Counted from the stretch's first letter, positions 25,279 through 34,484 are shown. The stretch is DNA of 64,000 bases from an uncultured Pseudomonadota bacterium (GCA_945952465.1 CAMFIB010000001.1:434001-498000), one strand, 5' to 3'. Notes: generated by a model not told the origin, from the letters alone. Made by a program: numbers and translations.

Positions 25279-26096
25279 GCGCCCGGAGCGCCCCGGCGCT
25301 GCGCGCGCTGCAGAAAGACGTGCTGCAGCATGTGCGCGCCTTCGACGGCGCAAGCCTGAGCCAGGTTCTGCCGCACGTGGTGTCCACCGAAAAGGTCGCC
25401 GCAGAAGACCGCCTGGCCATCTACGCCAACGGCTACCGCCTGCGGCTCATCGAAGCGCTGGCCGGCGAGTTCACGCTGCTGCAGCGGGTGGCGGGCGACG
25501 CGCTGTTCAACCGGTTGTGCCGCGCCTTCATCGACGCGCACCCCTCGCCCTTTCCCAACATCCGCTGGTACGGCGGCAAGCTGGCTGACTTTCTGGCGTC
25601 CACCGCGCCGTTCGCCCGCCGGCCGGTGCTGGCCGAGATTGCGCGATTTGAATGGGCCATCGGCCTGGCTTTCGACGCCACCGACGCGCCGCTGCTGCCG
25701 TTCGAGGAAGTGGCGGCGCTGCCGCCGCAGAGCTGGCCCGGCATGAGTTTCCGGCTGCACCCGTCGGTGCAGCGGCTCGATCTGCGCTGGAACGTGCCCG
25801 ACCTGTTCAAGGCAGACGCTGCCGCCATGCCCAAGCCGCGCCGGCTCGCCGCCTCGCGCGCCTGGGTGGTGTGGCGGCGCGAGCTGTCGCCGCGTTTCCG
25901 CCGGCTGGAGGCCGACGAGGCCTGGATGCTGGACGCCGTGATGCGCGGCGAACCCTTCGCCGAGATCTGCGACGGCCTGACCCGCTGGGCCAGCGAAGAC
26001 CAGGCCGCGCAACGCGCCGCCGGCCTGCTGCGCCACTGGATCGCCGAAGAAATGGTCAGCGCCGTCTCGGTCGATCTGTCGCATTACAGCGAATAA
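25275..26096 (+). CDS. bufC: BufC/HvfC partner of the MNIO enzyme (DUF2063)
   Basis: A 273-residue protein. The N-terminal DUF2063 helical domain has [31 protein letters not shown] and [13 protein letters not shown]; the C-terminal half (about 150-270) is a winged/beta domain that in known MNIO systems binds the precursor leader and presents it to the enzyme. The ATG overlaps the bufB stop (ATGA). Together bufA, bufB and bufC form a complete bufferin biosynthesis set. No dedicated exporter is needed because the precursors carry Sec signals. Confidence 0.9.
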   Translation: MSARSAPALRALQKDVLQHVRAFDGASLSQVLPHVVSTEKVAAEDRLAIYANGYRLRLIEALAGEFTLLQRVAGDALFNRLCRAFIDAHPSPFPNIRWYGGKLADFLASTAPFARRPVLAEIARFEWAIGLAFDATDAPLLPFEEVAALPPQSWPGMSFRLHPSVQRLDLRWNVPDLFKADAAAMPKPRRLAASRAWVVWRRELSPRFRRLEADEAWMLDAVMRGEPFAEICDGLTRWASEDQAAQRAAGLLRHWIAEEMVSAVSVDLSHYSE

Positions 26097-26145
26097 GCCC
26101 GGTCGGCGGCATCCGCGCCGCCCCGCCACGCGTACTTCTCTGGCC

Positions 26146-27933
26146 ATGTCCATTCGCCGCCTGCTCCTCGTCCTGCATGTCCTGTTGATGCTGCTGCCCG
26201 CCTGGGCCGCGCCGCCGTCGGCGGGCATCGCCTGGCAGTCGTGGTCCGACGCGCATTTCGAGCGGGCCAAGCGCGAAAAGAAATTCATCCTGCTCGACGT
26301 CGAGGCGATCTGGTGCCACTGGTGCCACGTGATGGACGCCAAGACCTACACCGACCCCAGGGTGCAGGCGGCGATCAAGCGCCACTACATCGCGGTCAAG
26401 GTCAACTCCGACGCATACCCCGAGATCGCGCGGCGCTACGAAGACTACGGCTGGCCCGCCACCGTGGTGTTCGGCGCCGGCGGCCAGGAGATCGTCAAGC
26501 GGCGTGGCTACCTGTCGCCCGAGACGATGGTGTCGATGCTCGATGCGATTGTGAAAGACCCCAGCCCCATCGTCTACGCCGACAGCCAACCGGTCGCCAC
26601 TTTCGCCGCAGACGCCAAGCTCACGCCCACGCTGCGCAAAGACCTGGAAGCGCGCTACGTGGCCACGCACGACGCCCAGGTTGGCGGGCTGCTGCAGGAC
26701 CAGAAATACATCGACCGCGACACGGTGGAATACGGCCTGTTCCGTGCCTCGCTCGGCGACGCGGCCGCTGGCCAACGCGCGCGGCAGACGCTGGACGGCG
26801 CGCTGGGCCTGATCGACCCGGTCTGGGGCGGCATCTTCCAGTACTCCACGCACGGCGACTGGCGGCACATCCATTTCGAGAAGATCGTGCAGGCACAGGC
26901 CGACGCGATGCGGCTCTATGCGCTGGCCTGGGCGCGTTTCGGCGACGCCAAGTACAGAAAGGCGTTCGAAGACATCCACCGCTACCTGCGCGCGTTTCTC
27001 ACGTCGCCGCAGGGCACGTTCTACGTGAGCCAGGACGCCGACCTCGTCAAGGGCCAGCACAGCGAAGACTACTTCGCGCTGGGCGACGCGGCGCGCCGCG
27101 CAAAAGGCCTGCCCGCCGTTGACACCCATGTGTTCGCGCGCGAGAACGGCTGGGTGATCCAGTCGCTGGCCACGCTGCACGCCGTCAACGGCGAACGCCG
27201 CTACCTCGACGAAGCAGTTACGGCGGCACGCTGGATCGTCGCCAACCGCGCGCTGCCGGGCGGCGGCTTCCGCCACGACGCAATCGACAGCCACGGCCCC
27301 TACCTCGAAGACACGCTGGCCATGGGCCGCGCGATGCTGGCCCTGTACGAAGCGACAGGCGACCGCGAGTGGCTGCAGCGCGCCTCGGCCGCCGCTGGCT
27401 TCATCGACACCCGGTTTCGCGTCGCCCGCCAACCCGGCTTTGCCACCAGCCCGGCCCGCGCAGGCGCGGTGCTGAAGCCCAAGACCGTGCTCGACGAAAA
27501 CATCGCGATCGCCCGCTTCGGCAACGCGCTGGCCCGCTACACCGGCAGCGCCAAACACCGCCGCTTCGCCGAACACGCCATGACCTACGCCGCCACGCCG
27601 CAGGTCGCCACCTTCCGCCGCACCGACCCCGGCATCCTGCAGGCCGCGACCGAACTGGGCAGCGACCCGACCCACATCACGGTGGTCGGTGCCAAGGGCG
27701 ACGCGCGGGCCACCGCGCTGTTCGCCGGCGCGCTGGGCAACCCGGCCGTCTACCGCCGCATCGAGTGGTGGGACCGCCGCGAGGGCGCCATGCCCAACCC
27801 CGACGTCAAATACCCCGAGCAGGAGCGCGCCGCCGCCTACCTGTGCGTCAACAGCGCCTGCTCGGCGCCGATCTTCGAGGTGGCCGAGCTGAAACGGCTG
27901 GCCCGCGAATTCGAGAAGCTGTCGCCGCGTTGA
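26146..27933 (+). CDS. DUF255 thioredoxin-fold protein with glycosidase-like domain
   Basis: A 595-residue protein of the DUF255/YyaL group. A signal peptide (LLLVLHVLLMLLPAWA, cleavage near 21) is followed by a thioredoxin-like domain with CHWC at C57 and C60 (IWCHWCHVMD). A long alpha/alpha-toroid part (about 170-500) resembles N-acylglucosamine epimerase or glycoside hydrolases. Family members are usually cytoplasmic and about 650-700 residues; export here is notable. It starts 49 bases after bufC on the same strand, so it may act on disulfides or metal loading of the bufferins; that is inference. Confidence 0.82.
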   Translation: MSIRRLLLVLHVLLMLLPAWAAPPSAGIAWQSWSDAHFERAKREKKFILLDVEAIWCHWCHVMDAKTYTDPRVQAAIKRHYIAVKVNSDAYPEIARRYEDYGWPATVVFGAGGQEIVKRRGYLSPETMVSMLDAIVKDPSPIVYADSQPVATFAADAKLTPTLRKDLEARYVATHDAQVGGLLQDQKYIDRDTVEYGLFRASLGDAAAGQRARQTLDGALGLIDPVWGGIFQYSTHGDWRHIHFEKIVQAQADAMRLYALAWARFGDAKYRKAFEDIHRYLRAFLTSPQGTFYVSQDADLVKGQHSEDYFALGDAARRAKGLPAVDTHVFARENGWVIQSLATLHAVNGERRYLDEAVTAARWIVANRALPGGGFRHDAIDSHGPYLEDTLAMGRAMLALYEATGDREWLQRASAAAGFIDTRFRVARQPGFATSPARAGAVLKPKTVLDENIAIARFGNALARYTGSAKHRRFAEHAMTYAATPQVATFRRTDPGILQAATELGSDPTHITVVGAKGDARATALFAGALGNPAVYRRIEWWDRREGAMPNPDVKYPEQERAAAYLCVNSACSAPIFEVAELKRLAREFEKLSPR

Positions 27934-27989
27934 CCCAAGGCCCGTGGGTGTAGCCGCGGCCGAGCGCGGCCAGCCGCTAGCATGGGCGC

Positions 27990-28946
27990 ATGTTCGATCC
28001 CGTCGCTTCGGCGCTGATTCCCGTCGTCTTTCTCATTGCTATCGGTTTTGTAGCTGGAAAGGTAGGCTGGGTGCTGACAAGTGCGGTAAAAGACCTCTCA
28101 CAGCTCGTGTTTCTGGTGCTCACGCCGGCGCTGCTGTTCCGCACCATGGCCACGGTCGACATCGGCAGGCTGGACTTCCGGCCGGTCGCCATGTATTTCG
28201 TGGCCGCCGGGCTCATCTTCGGCAGCGTGCTGGCGCTGGCGGGCCTCAACCGCCGCGCCGCCGTGCTGGCGCTGGCCGCCACCTTTTCCAACACCTTGAT
28301 GATCGGTGTGCCGCTGGTCGGCCTCGCCTATGGGCAGGCCGGGTTGGTGATGCTGTTCACGCTGGTGTCGGTGCATGCGCTGGTGCTGCTGACCCTGGCC
28401 ACGCTGGTGCTGGAGCTGGCGGTGGCGCGCGAGGCCGCCGCGGCGGGCGAGGGCGCGCAGCGGCCCATTGCCGCCACCGTGCTGCTGGCGGTGAAGAACG
28501 CGGTGCTGCACCCGGTGCCGCTGCCCATCATGGCCGGCCTGCTGTTCGCGCAGACGGGGCTGGTGCTGCCCGCCGTCATCGACAAACCGCTGAAGCTGCT
28601 CGGCGACGCCTTCAGCCCGCTGGCGCTGGTGCTGGTCGGCGTGACGCTGGCGGGCACCGCGATCGGGCCGCACCTGCGCGGCGCGGCCGTGCTCTCGGCG
28701 GCCAAGAACCTGGCGCACCCGGCGCTGGTGGCGGCGCTGGGCTGGGCCTTCGGACTTTCCGGCCTGCCGCTGGCGGTGATGATTGTGGCGGCGTCGCTGC
28801 CGATCGGCGCCAACGTGTTCCTGTTCTCGCAGCGCTACCGCGTGGCGGAGGAACTGGTGACGGCCAGCGTTGCGGTGTCCAGCCTGCTGGCGCTGTTCAC
28901 GGTGACCGGTGTGATGGCGTGGCTGGCCGCTGCGCCGCTGAAATGA
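27990..28946 (+). CDS. AEC family transporter (auxin efflux carrier-like)
   Basis: A 318-residue inner-membrane protein with about ten TM segments in two groups of five. It opens with [20 protein letters not shown] and [16 protein letters not shown], the usual start of AEC proteins, and has [17 protein letters not shown] in the first crossover region and [15 protein letters not shown] in the second. Bacterial AEC proteins export or import organic acids such as malate or malonate; the substrate here is unknown. It ends 7 bases before the SMR gene. Confidence 0.88.
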   Translation: MFDPVASALIPVVFLIAIGFVAGKVGWVLTSAVKDLSQLVFLVLTPALLFRTMATVDIGRLDFRPVAMYFVAAGLIFGSVLALAGLNRRAAVLALAATFSNTLMIGVPLVGLAYGQAGLVMLFTLVSVHALVLLTLATLVLELAVAREAAAAGEGAQRPIAATVLLAVKNAVLHPVPLPIMAGLLFAQTGLVLPAVIDKPLKLLGDAFSPLALVLVGVTLAGTAIGPHLRGAAVLSAAKNLAHPALVAALGWAFGLSGLPLAVMIVAASLPIGANVFLFSQRYRVAEELVTASVAVSSLLALFTVTGVMAWLAAAPLK

Positions 28947-28953
28947 AGGAAGG

Positions 28954-30102
28954 GTGGACGCGATGGCGCAAGGTGGCGTGACGGCAGCCTGGCTGGTGCT
29001 GGTGGTGGCCGGCCTGTTCGAGGTGGCCTGGGCGATCGGCCTGAAGTACACCGAGGGCTTCAGCAGGCTGTGGCCGTCCGTTGGTACCGTCACCGCGATG
29101 TTGGTGAGCGTGGCGCTGCTCGGCTGGGCCATGCGCAGCCTGCCGGTGGGCACGGCCTACGCGGTGTGGACGGGCATCGGCGCCGTGGGCACCGTGGCGC
29201 TGGGCATCGTGCTGTTCGGCGAGCCGGCCACGGCGGCGCGGCTGGCCTGCGTGGCGCTGATCGTGTCGGGCATCGTCGGGCTCAAGCTCACGGCCCGAGC
29301 CGGCGCGCGCTCAGGGCGCGAGGCGCTCGGTCTTCCAGCCGCTGGGGGCGGCCGCGTCGCGCCGGTAGCGCAGGCGGTCGTGCAGCCGGCTCTTGCGGCC
29401 CTGCCAGAACTGCCAGCTGTCGGGCACCAGCCGGTAGCCGCCCCAGAACGGCGGGCGCGGCGGCTTCAGCAGAAAGCGGGCGGCGTACTTGGCGGCGCCG
29501 GCCACCAGCTCGCCGCGGCCGTCGATGACGCGGCTCTGCGGGCTGGCCCAGGCGCCGATGCGGGAGTCGAGCGGGCGGCTGTCGTAGTAGGCGTCGCTCT
29601 CGGCGTCGCTCACCTTCTCCACCCGGCCCTCGATGCGCACCACCCGCTCATGCGCCACCCAGTGGAACTGCAGCGCGGCGAACGGGTTGCCGGCCAGCTC
29701 TTCGCCCTTGCGGCTTTCGTAGTTGGTGTACCAGACGATGCCGCGCGCGTCGGCGTCTTTCACCAGCACGATGCGGGTGCTGGGCCGCAGGTCGGGGCCC
29801 ACGGTGGCCAGCGTCATCGCGTTCGGTTCGGGCAACTGGTCGGTCAGCGCCTCGCCCAGCCAGCGCTGGAACAGCGCCAGCGGGTCGCTGCCGGCCGAGG
29901 CTTCGTCAAGCTCGGCCCGCTCGTAACTCTTGCGCAGATCGGCGAGGTCCATGCCCGCATTCTAGGAGCCGACCCGCTTTTCGGCCCCGTTTCCGGCCGG
30001 CCGGCCCGCGCGGGGGCTTGGGTTATAAAGCGGCCATGGACAACCTTGACCTCCGCGTACTGCACGACGTGCTGGCCTGGAAACGGGCCGGCCACGACGT
30101 GA
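28954..30102 (+). CDS. sugE: SMR family SugE/Gdx exporter with abnormal antisense C-terminal extension
   Basis: A four-TM small multidrug resistance protein of the SugE/Gdx (guanidinium exporter) type: [38 protein letters not shown] and [13 protein letters not shown]. The essential Glu is in FEVAW. Start is GTG at 28954 after GGAAGG; an ATG lies at 28963. The normal family ends about where LKLTAR is encoded (near 29296). Here no stop occurs: the frame runs on for about 265 more residues, wholly antisense to pdxH and into xdhC, stopping at 30102. The extension is low-complexity and without family features. Either the stop was lost recently or a small insertion/deletion is present. Confidence 0.7.
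   Translation: MDAMAQGGVTAAWLVLVVAGLFEVAWAIGLKYTEGFSRLWPSVGTVTAMLVSVALLGWAMRSLPVGTAYAVWTGIGAVGTVALGIVLFGEPATAARLACVALIVSGIVGLKLTARAGARSGREALGLPAAGGGRVAPVAQAVVQPALAALPELPAVGHQPVAAPERRARRLQQKAGGVLGGAGHQLAAAVDDAALRAGPGADAGVERAAVVVGVALGVAHLLHPALDAHHPLMRHPVELQRGERVAGQLFALAAFVVGVPDDAARVGVFHQHDAGAGPQVGAHGGQRHRVRFGQLVGQRLAQPALEQRQRVAAGRGFVKLGPLVTLAQIGEVHARILGADPLFGPVSGRPARAGAWVIKRPWTTLTSAYCTTCWPGNGPATT
29311..29952 (-). CDS. pdxH: Pyridoxamine 5'-phosphate oxidase
   Basis: A 213-residue FMN enzyme that makes pyridoxal 5'-phosphate in the vitamin B6 pathway. Family marks: [75 protein letters not shown] and the C-terminal dimer-site LHDRLRYRR. Length and end (WKTERLAP) are canonical. It is fully overlapped on the other strand by the runaway extension of the SMR gene; its perfect conservation shows that pdxH is the real coding strand here. 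Confidence 0.95.
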   Translation of the reverse strand: MDLADLRKSYERAELDEASAGSDPLALFQRWLGEALTDQLPEPNAMTLATVGPDLRPSTRIVLVKDADARGIVWYTNYESRKGEELAGNPFAALQFHWVAHERVVRIEGRVEKVSDAESDAYYDSRPLDSRIGAWASPQSRVIDGRGELVAGAAKYAARFLLKPPRPPFWGGYRLVPDSWQFWQGRKSRLHDRLRYRRDAAAPSGWKTERLAP

Positions 30103-31058
30103 CGCTCGTGACCTTCCTCGAGACCTGGGGCAATTCGCCGCGGCCGCCGGGCGGCCTGTTCGCGCTGCGCGACGACGGCACCTTCAGCGGCTCCGGCTCG
30201 GGGGGCTACGCGGTGGACGACATCGTGCTGCGCACCCGCGCCGCACTGGAACTGGCGCCGCGCGGCAGGCTGCCGTCGGAGGTCAGCCACAGCATTTCCA
30301 GCGAAGAGGCGGCGCGCAGCGGCCTGACCTGCGGCGGCAGCCTGCGGCTGGTGCAGGAGCCGGTGGCCGACACCGCGTGGATCGCCGATCTGCTGGAGCG
30401 CGTGGCCGCCCACCGCAGCGTGAAGCGCACATTGACACTGGCCTCCGGCGAGGTGCTGCTGGCCGACACCCCGCCGTCACCCGCCGGCAAGCCCCGCCAC
30501 GGCTTCGACGGCCTGCGGCTCAGCAGCGAATTCGGCCCTCACTGGCGGCTGGTCGTGATCGGCGCCGGGGAGCTGGGCCAGGCGGTCGCGCGCATCGCGC
30601 GGCAGATCGATTTCGAGGTGCTCATCTGCGATCCGCGCGAGGCCTTTGCCGGCGTGGCCGACGCGGCCGGCGCCGCCCGTGTGCCGGGCATGCCCGACGC
30701 CGCTGTGCGCGCGCTGCGGCCCGACGCCCACACCGCCGTCGTTGCGCTGACGCACGAGCCGGAGCTGGACGACCTGGGCCTGTACGAAGCGCTGAAGACC
30801 GATGCCTTCTACATCGGCGCGCTGGGCTCCAAGCGCAACCAGGAGATGCGCCGCAAACGGCTGGCCGAGCGCTTCGGCCTGCAGGGCGACCAGCTCGACC
30901 GCGTGTTCGGCCCGGCCGGGCTCAAGCTCGGCGCCCGGTCGCCAGCGGAGATCGGGCTGTCCATCGTGGCCGAGCTGCTCAAGGCCAAGAGCGGGCTGGC
31001 CGTGCCGCCCGCCACGGTGGCGGCGGCCGACAGCGCGGCGCTGGCCACCACCGCATGA
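30036..31058 (+). CDS. XdhC/CoxI family molybdoenzyme maturation protein
   Basis: A 340-residue XdhC-family protein. The N-terminal domain has [25 protein letters not shown] and the conserved Cys in [10 protein letters not shown]; the C-terminal Rossmann domain has [16 protein letters not shown] near 174-190 and [10 protein letters not shown]. XdhC binds molybdenum cofactor, helps sulfurate it and inserts it into xanthine dehydrogenase-type enzymes. The ATG at 30036 is preferred to an upstream TTG. It overlaps the MocA-like gene by 4 bases (ATGA). No xdhA/B or coxL gene lies in the window. Confidence 0.88.
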   Translation: MDNLDLRVLHDVLAWKRAGHDVTLVTFLETWGNSPRPPGGLFALRDDGTFSGSGSGGYAVDDIVLRTRAALELAPRGRLPSEVSHSISSEEAARSGLTCGGSLRLVQEPVADTAWIADLLERVAAHRSVKRTLTLASGEVLLADTPPSPAGKPRHGFDGLRLSSEFGPHWRLVVIGAGELGQAVARIARQIDFEVLICDPREAFAGVADAAGAARVPGMPDAAVRALRPDAHTAVVALTHEPELDDLGLYEALKTDAFYIGALGSKRNQEMRRKRLAERFGLQGDQLDRVFGPAGLKLGARSPAEIGLSIVAELLKAKSGLAVPPATVAAADSAALATTA

Positions 31059-31597
31059 AGCAGCCCACCGTCATCGTGCTCGCCTCCGGCAAGGGCGAGC
31101 GGTTCAAGGCGTCTGGCGGCACCGTCTACAAGCTGCACGCGCTGCTGGCCGGCAAGCCGGTGCTGGAGCGCACGCTCGACGCCGTCAGGGCCAGCGGTCT
31201 GCCGTGGCATCTGGAAGACAAGGGCCATCCGGGCATGGGCGATTCCATTGCCGCCGCCGTGCGCGCCACGGCCGACTCACCGGGCTGGCTCATCCTGCCG
31301 GGTGACCTGCCGCTGGTGCGCGGCGCCACGCTGCGCGAGCTGGCGCTGGAACTGGCCGGGCACGAGGTGGTGGTGCCGGTGCATGAAGGCCAGCGCGGCC
31401 ACCCGGTGGGTTTTTCGGCAGCTTGCGGGCCGGAGTTGATGGGGCTGGTCGGCGCCGAAGGTGCGCAGTCGGTGCTGCGGGCGCACCCGGTCACGCAGAT
31501 TCCGGTGGACGACGCGGGCACCGTGACGGACATCGACACGGTGGCGGCTTTGAGGGAAGCCGAAGCGCTCTGGCAGGCCAGAGGCCCGGAAGGCTAA
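31055..31597 (+). CDS. MocA/MobA-like nucleotidyltransferase
   Basis: A 180-residue NTP-transferase fold protein. The nucleotide loop is VLASGKGERFKASGG at the N-terminus (MocA usually has LAGGxSxRFG, so the loop is altered), followed by ILPGDLPLV with the metal-binding Asp and RGHPVGFSAA. It probably makes molybdopterin cytosine dinucleotide, the cofactor of xanthine dehydrogenase-like enzymes, in partnership with the coupled XdhC protein. Its 3' end overlaps the convergent ChaC-like gene by 4 bases. Confidence 0.82.
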   Translation: MKQPTVIVLASGKGERFKASGGTVYKLHALLAGKPVLERTLDAVRASGLPWHLEDKGHPGMGDSIAAAVRATADSPGWLILPGDLPLVRGATLRELALELAGHEVVVPVHEGQRGHPVGFSAACGPELMGLVGAEGAQSVLRAHPVTQIPVDDAGTVTDIDTVAALREAEALWQARGPEG

Positions 31598-32178
31598 CGC
31601 GCAATCTTCAAAAGCTTGGCCAGCGCCTTGTCGGCGATGCCGTGGCCCAGCAGGCTTTCGTAGGTTTGGGTGGCGTAGTCCAGCGTGGTACCGTAGCGGC
31701 CGCAGGCGGCGGAGAACACCTGGCGGTATTGCGCCTCGCTGAGTTCGCCGGTGTAGTTGGGGCTGTGGCGCGACAGCGTGAACGCCAGGGCTTTCTTGGC
31801 GCCCTGCGGCGTCTGGCAGGTGAGCCAGCGGGGGTCGTAAACGCCGGTCACCATCTCGCGCGCCCACAGCGCGCCCAGCACCGCATGGCCGTCGGCCCCT
31901 GGCACGCGAAAGGCCACGCCCTGGCAACTGCCGCCCGACAGCAGCGCGAACACCAGGCCGGGGCAATCCGGCGAGCCGCGGTTGATGCGGCTCCACATCT
32001 TCAGCGCGCGGTGCCAGCCGTGCACCTTGGCCGGCAGGCGCTCGGCCCAGTCGAAATCGGGCCGCCAGATCAGTGAGCCATAGCCGAACACCCAGAAGTC
32101 GGACGCCTCACCCCATTCGGCGATGACCTGCGCCAGCATGGGCGCGGGGTCGCGGACCGGGTTGGGCCAGGCGCTCAT
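31594..32178 (-). CDS. ChaC-like gamma-glutamylcyclotransferase
   Basis: A 194-residue protein of the ChaC family, which splits glutathione into 5-oxoproline and Cys-Gly. It has the family signature FWVFGYGSLIWRPDF near residues 28-42, GGSCQGVAFRVPG, ALWAREMVTGVYDPRW with the probable catalytic Glu, and SPNYTGELSEAQ. Start ATG at 32178. The gloA gene lies upstream on the same strand beyond a 56-bp repeat, so two glutathione-related genes are neighbours. Confidence 0.9.
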   Translation of the reverse strand: MSAWPNPVRDPAPMLAQVIAEWGEASDFWVFGYGSLIWRPDFDWAERLPAKVHGWHRALKMWSRINRGSPDCPGLVFALLSGGSCQGVAFRVPGADGHAVLGALWAREMVTGVYDPRWLTCQTPQGAKKALAFTLSRHSPNYTGELSEAQYRQVFSAACGRYGTTLDYATQTYESLLGHGIADKALAKLLKIAR

Positions 32179-32202
32179 CGGCCTGAATGCCCCATTTCAG
32201 AG

Positions 32203-32258
32203 GTAAATCGGCCGCAAGTCAGCGCCATTGCTGGTGTTGTTGCTACTGAAAATGGAGC
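32203..32258 (+). repeat. 56-bp dispersed repeat, copy 2
   Basis: Contains AAATCGGCCGCAAGTCAGCG and ends GAGC. It lies between gloA and the ChaC-like gene, both leftward, filling most of the 87-base gap. Confidence 0.85.
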
Positions 32259-32265
32259 GACAGGC

Positions 32266-32676
32266 TCAGCGCAGGCCGCCGCCCTCGGCGTCTTCGGCGC
32301 GCTGGATCAGCTCGATCTTGTAGCCGTCGGGGTCGGTCACGAAGGCGATCACCGTGGTGCCGCCCTTCACCGGGCCGGCCTCGCGGGTCACGTTGCCGCC
32401 GGCGGCCTTGATCTTCTCGACGGCCGCGTAGGCGTCTGGCACGCCCAGTGCGATGTGGCCGTAGGCCGAGCCGAGGTCGTAGTGGTCCACGCCCCAGTTG
32501 TAGGTCAGCTCGATCTCGGCGTGGTCGGGGTTGTTTCCGTAGCCGACGAAGGCCAGCGAGTACTTGTATTCGGGGTTTTCGGAGGTGCGCAGGAGCTTCA
32601 TGCCCAGCACCCCGGTGTAGAAGTCGAGCGAGCGTTGCAGGTCGCCGACGCGCAGCATCGTGTGGAGGAGTCGCAT
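32266..32676 (-). CDS. gloA: Glyoxalase I (lactoylglutathione lyase)
   Basis: A 136-residue glyoxalase I that turns the methylglyoxal-glutathione adduct into S-lactoylglutathione. The metal ligands fall at exactly the E. coli GlxI positions: H5, E56, H74 and E122, so a nickel-type homodimer enzyme is expected. [20 protein letters not shown] and [13 protein letters not shown] are canonical. The start at 32676 is chosen because the frame continues upstream into the thioesterase gene on the same strand without family features. Confidence 0.95.
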   Translation of the reverse strand: MRLLHTMLRVGDLQRSLDFYTGVLGMKLLRTSENPEYKYSLAFVGYGNNPDHAEIELTYNWGVDHYDLGSAYGHIALGVPDAYAAVEKIKAAGGNVTREAGPVKGGTTVIAFVTDPDGYKIELIQRAEDAEGGGLR

Positions 32677-32705
32677 GGCCCCATTGTGCCGCGCGACGCC
32701 TCCAC

Positions 32706-33254
32706 CTACTGTTTCGGCGGGAACTCGAACACCAGGCAGGTGGTGGTGCAATGCGCGTAGATCTTGCCGTCGGGGCCGACGATGCGGCCTTCGGCCGTGG
32801 CCATCTGGCGGCCCGAATGGATGACGGTGCCGATGGCGCGCAGCGGCCCGGTCTTGTGCGAGGCGGCGCGCACGATGTTCAGGCCCAGCTCGGCCGTGGT
32901 GTAGGCGCGGCCCACCGGCATGGTGGTGTGGACCGCGCAGCCCACGGCGGAGTCGAGCAGCGTGGCGTACCAGCCGCCGTGCACGCTGCCCAGCGGGTTG
33001 TAGTGCTTGAGCTGCGGCGTGCCCTGGAACACCGCCCGGCCCTCGCCGATCTCGACCAGCGCGAAATCCATGGTGTCGGTGATGTGGGGGTAGGGCGTGG
33101 CGCCGTCCAGCATCGCCTGCATCTGCTGCAGGCCGGTCTTGCCGACGAGCTGGTCCGGGCTCGCCAGCCCGGCCTTGCCGCCGCCGGCCAGCATGCGTTC
33201 GCGCACCCGCGCCTCGTCGGCCAGCCACTGCGCGCGGAGTTCTTCTGCGGTCAT
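32706..33254 (-). CDS. PaaI family hotdog thioesterase
   Basis: A 182-residue hotdog-fold acyl-CoA thioesterase. The core motif is [23 protein letters not shown] (about 90-112), followed by [12 protein letters not shown] and [20 protein letters not shown]. The extra 50 N-terminal residues are helical. The ATG at 33254 is preferred over a GTG at 33269, because that codon lies inside the palindromic operator. It is divergent from the MarR gene with a 54-base gap holding a clear operator, so it is probably the target of that regulator. Confidence 0.87.
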   Translation of the reverse strand: MTAEELRAQWLADEARVRERMLAGGGKAGLASPDQLVGKTGLQQMQAMLDGATPYPHITDTMDFALVEIGEGRAVFQGTPQLKHYNPLGSVHGGWYATLLDSAVGCAVHTTMPVGRAYTTAELGLNIVRAASHKTGPLRAIGTVIHSGRQMATAEGRIVGPDGKIYAHCTTTCLVFEFPPKQ

Positions 33255-33268
33255 CTCGGGGTTCTCCA

Positions 33269-33301
33269 CAATTGTTGTATCTGCAACGATTGTAGATACA
33301 A
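33269..33301. promoter_or_regulatory. MarR-type operator between thioesterase and marR genes
   Basis: Two overlapping inverted repeats: CAATTGTTG / CAACGATTG (33269-33277, 33284-33292; one mismatch) and TTGTATCT / AGATACAA (33275-33282, 33294-33301; perfect). They cover the whole divergent promoter region and are AT-rich, as usual for MarR sites. Confidence 0.75.
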
Positions 33302-33308
33302 TGAAAAA

Positions 33309-33776
33309 ATGCCCGCCGTCACCAACGCGTCAACCGCCGTGCCCCGGGGCTGCACCAACCTCAAGCTGCGGCAACTGATGCGCGCCGTGGCCCAGCACTA
33401 CGACGCCGAGGTCGGCAAGAGCGGCCTCAAGGGCACGCAGTACTCGCTGCTGGCGCATGTGGTGCTGCTCGGCCCGCTGCGCCCGGTGGACCTCGCCGCC
33501 GCCATGAAGGTGTCGCCCTCCACGCTGTCGCGCAACCTGCAGCCGCTGGTGGCGGCCGGTTGGCTGGACGTAACGGCAGGGGAGGACGCGCGCAGCCGCC
33601 TGGTGCTCGCCACCGACGCCGGCAAGGCCAAGCGGCTGGAAGCGCAGCGGCGCTGGAAAACCGCGCAGTTGGCCTTGAACGACCGGCTCGGCGAGGCCCG
33701 GGTGGTGGCCTTGCACGCGATGCTCGACGACGCGCTGGCGCGGCTCGCGCCGGCCGGTGGCGCCGCCGGCGGCTGA
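33309..33776 (+). CDS. MarR family transcriptional regulator
   Basis: A 155-residue winged-helix regulator. The recognition part is [33 protein letters not shown] (about 55-88), followed by a wing with [16 protein letters not shown]. The ATG at 33309 directly follows the palindromic operator. It probably represses itself and the divergent thioesterase gene in response to an aromatic or acyl ligand. Its stop is 5 bases before the end of the convergent Rossmann-fold gene. Confidence 0.92.
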   Translation: MPAVTNASTAVPRGCTNLKLRQLMRAVAQHYDAEVGKSGLKGTQYSLLAHVVLLGPLRPVDLAAAMKVSPSTLSRNLQPLVAAGWLDVTAGEDARSRLVLATDAGKAKRLEAQRRWKTAQLALNDRLGEARVVALHAMLDDALARLAPAGGAAGG

Positions 33777-33781
33777 AGCAT

Positions 33782-34468
33782 TCAGGGCCGGTTCATCGCG
33801 CCCGACGACAGCACCGCCACACCCTCCGGCCCGTTGGCCGTGGCGGCCACCAGAGCTGCGGCGATGCGCGCCGCCGCAATGGGCCGCAGCGCGCGCGGCG
33901 TGAGCGGCGCCAGCAGCCGCATCGCCGCGAGGCCGAAGCCCTCGGCCTTGCGCTCCGCCTGGCCCAGCGCCGCGCGGTCGCCGCTGATCAGCGACGGCCG
34001 GGCGATCACCAGCGTCTCGAACCGCAGTTCGCGCAGCACCGCTTCCATCTCGCCCTTCACGCGGTTGTAGAACACGCCCGACCCGGCATTGGCGCCCATT
34101 GCGCTGACCACGCCCAGCCGCGTCACGCCCGCCGCCTGGGCGGCGCGGGCGAAGGCGAGCACGGCGTCGAAATCGACCGCGCGAAACGCCGCCTGGCTGC
34201 CGGCCACGGCGATGGTGGTGCCCAGCGCGACGTAGGCCTCGCTCGCCGCTGGCAGCGCCGGCAGCGTGGCGAAGTCGGCGGTGATGGCGTGCAGCTTCGC
34301 ATCGGCCAGCGGCGGCGCGCGGCGCCCGACCGCATGCACCGCTTCGCAGGCGGCATCGGCCAGCAGCACGCTCACGATTTCCCGGCCGACGAGGCCGGAG
34401 GCGCCCGCGAGCAAGGCGCGGCGGGGTTGGCGGTGGGGGGAGGGGGCCATCGCGCCGATTGTGCACAT
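33782..34468 (-). CDS. NAD(P)-binding Rossmann protein, HTATIP2/NmrA-like
   Basis: A 228-residue atypical short-chain dehydrogenase. The nucleotide motif GASGLVGREIV is near residues 22-32; VVSAMGANAGSG and FYNRVKGEMEAVLREL supply the Ser, Tyr and Lys seen in such proteins; IARPSLISGDR follows. The ATG at 34450 (MAPSPHR) is probably the true start, which would make it 222 residues. The function is unknown; members of this group act as reductases or redox sensors. Confidence 0.82.
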   Translation of the reverse strand: MCTIGAMAPSPHRQPRRALLAGASGLVGREIVSVLLADAACEAVHAVGRRAPPLADAKLHAITADFATLPALPAASEAYVALGTTIAVAGSQAAFRAVDFDAVLAFARAAQAAGVTRLGVVSAMGANAGSGVFYNRVKGEMEAVLRELRFETLVIARPSLISGDRAALGQAERKAEGFGLAAMRLLAPLTPRALRPIAAARIAAALVAATANGPEGVAVLSSGAMNRP

Positions 34469-34484
34469 CCGCTAAGCTTTTGGC

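Noticed and set aside
28015-28100. AT-richer patch thought to be another repeat copy
   Set aside because: It encodes the conserved first TM segment of the AEC transporter and does not match the 56-bp repeat.
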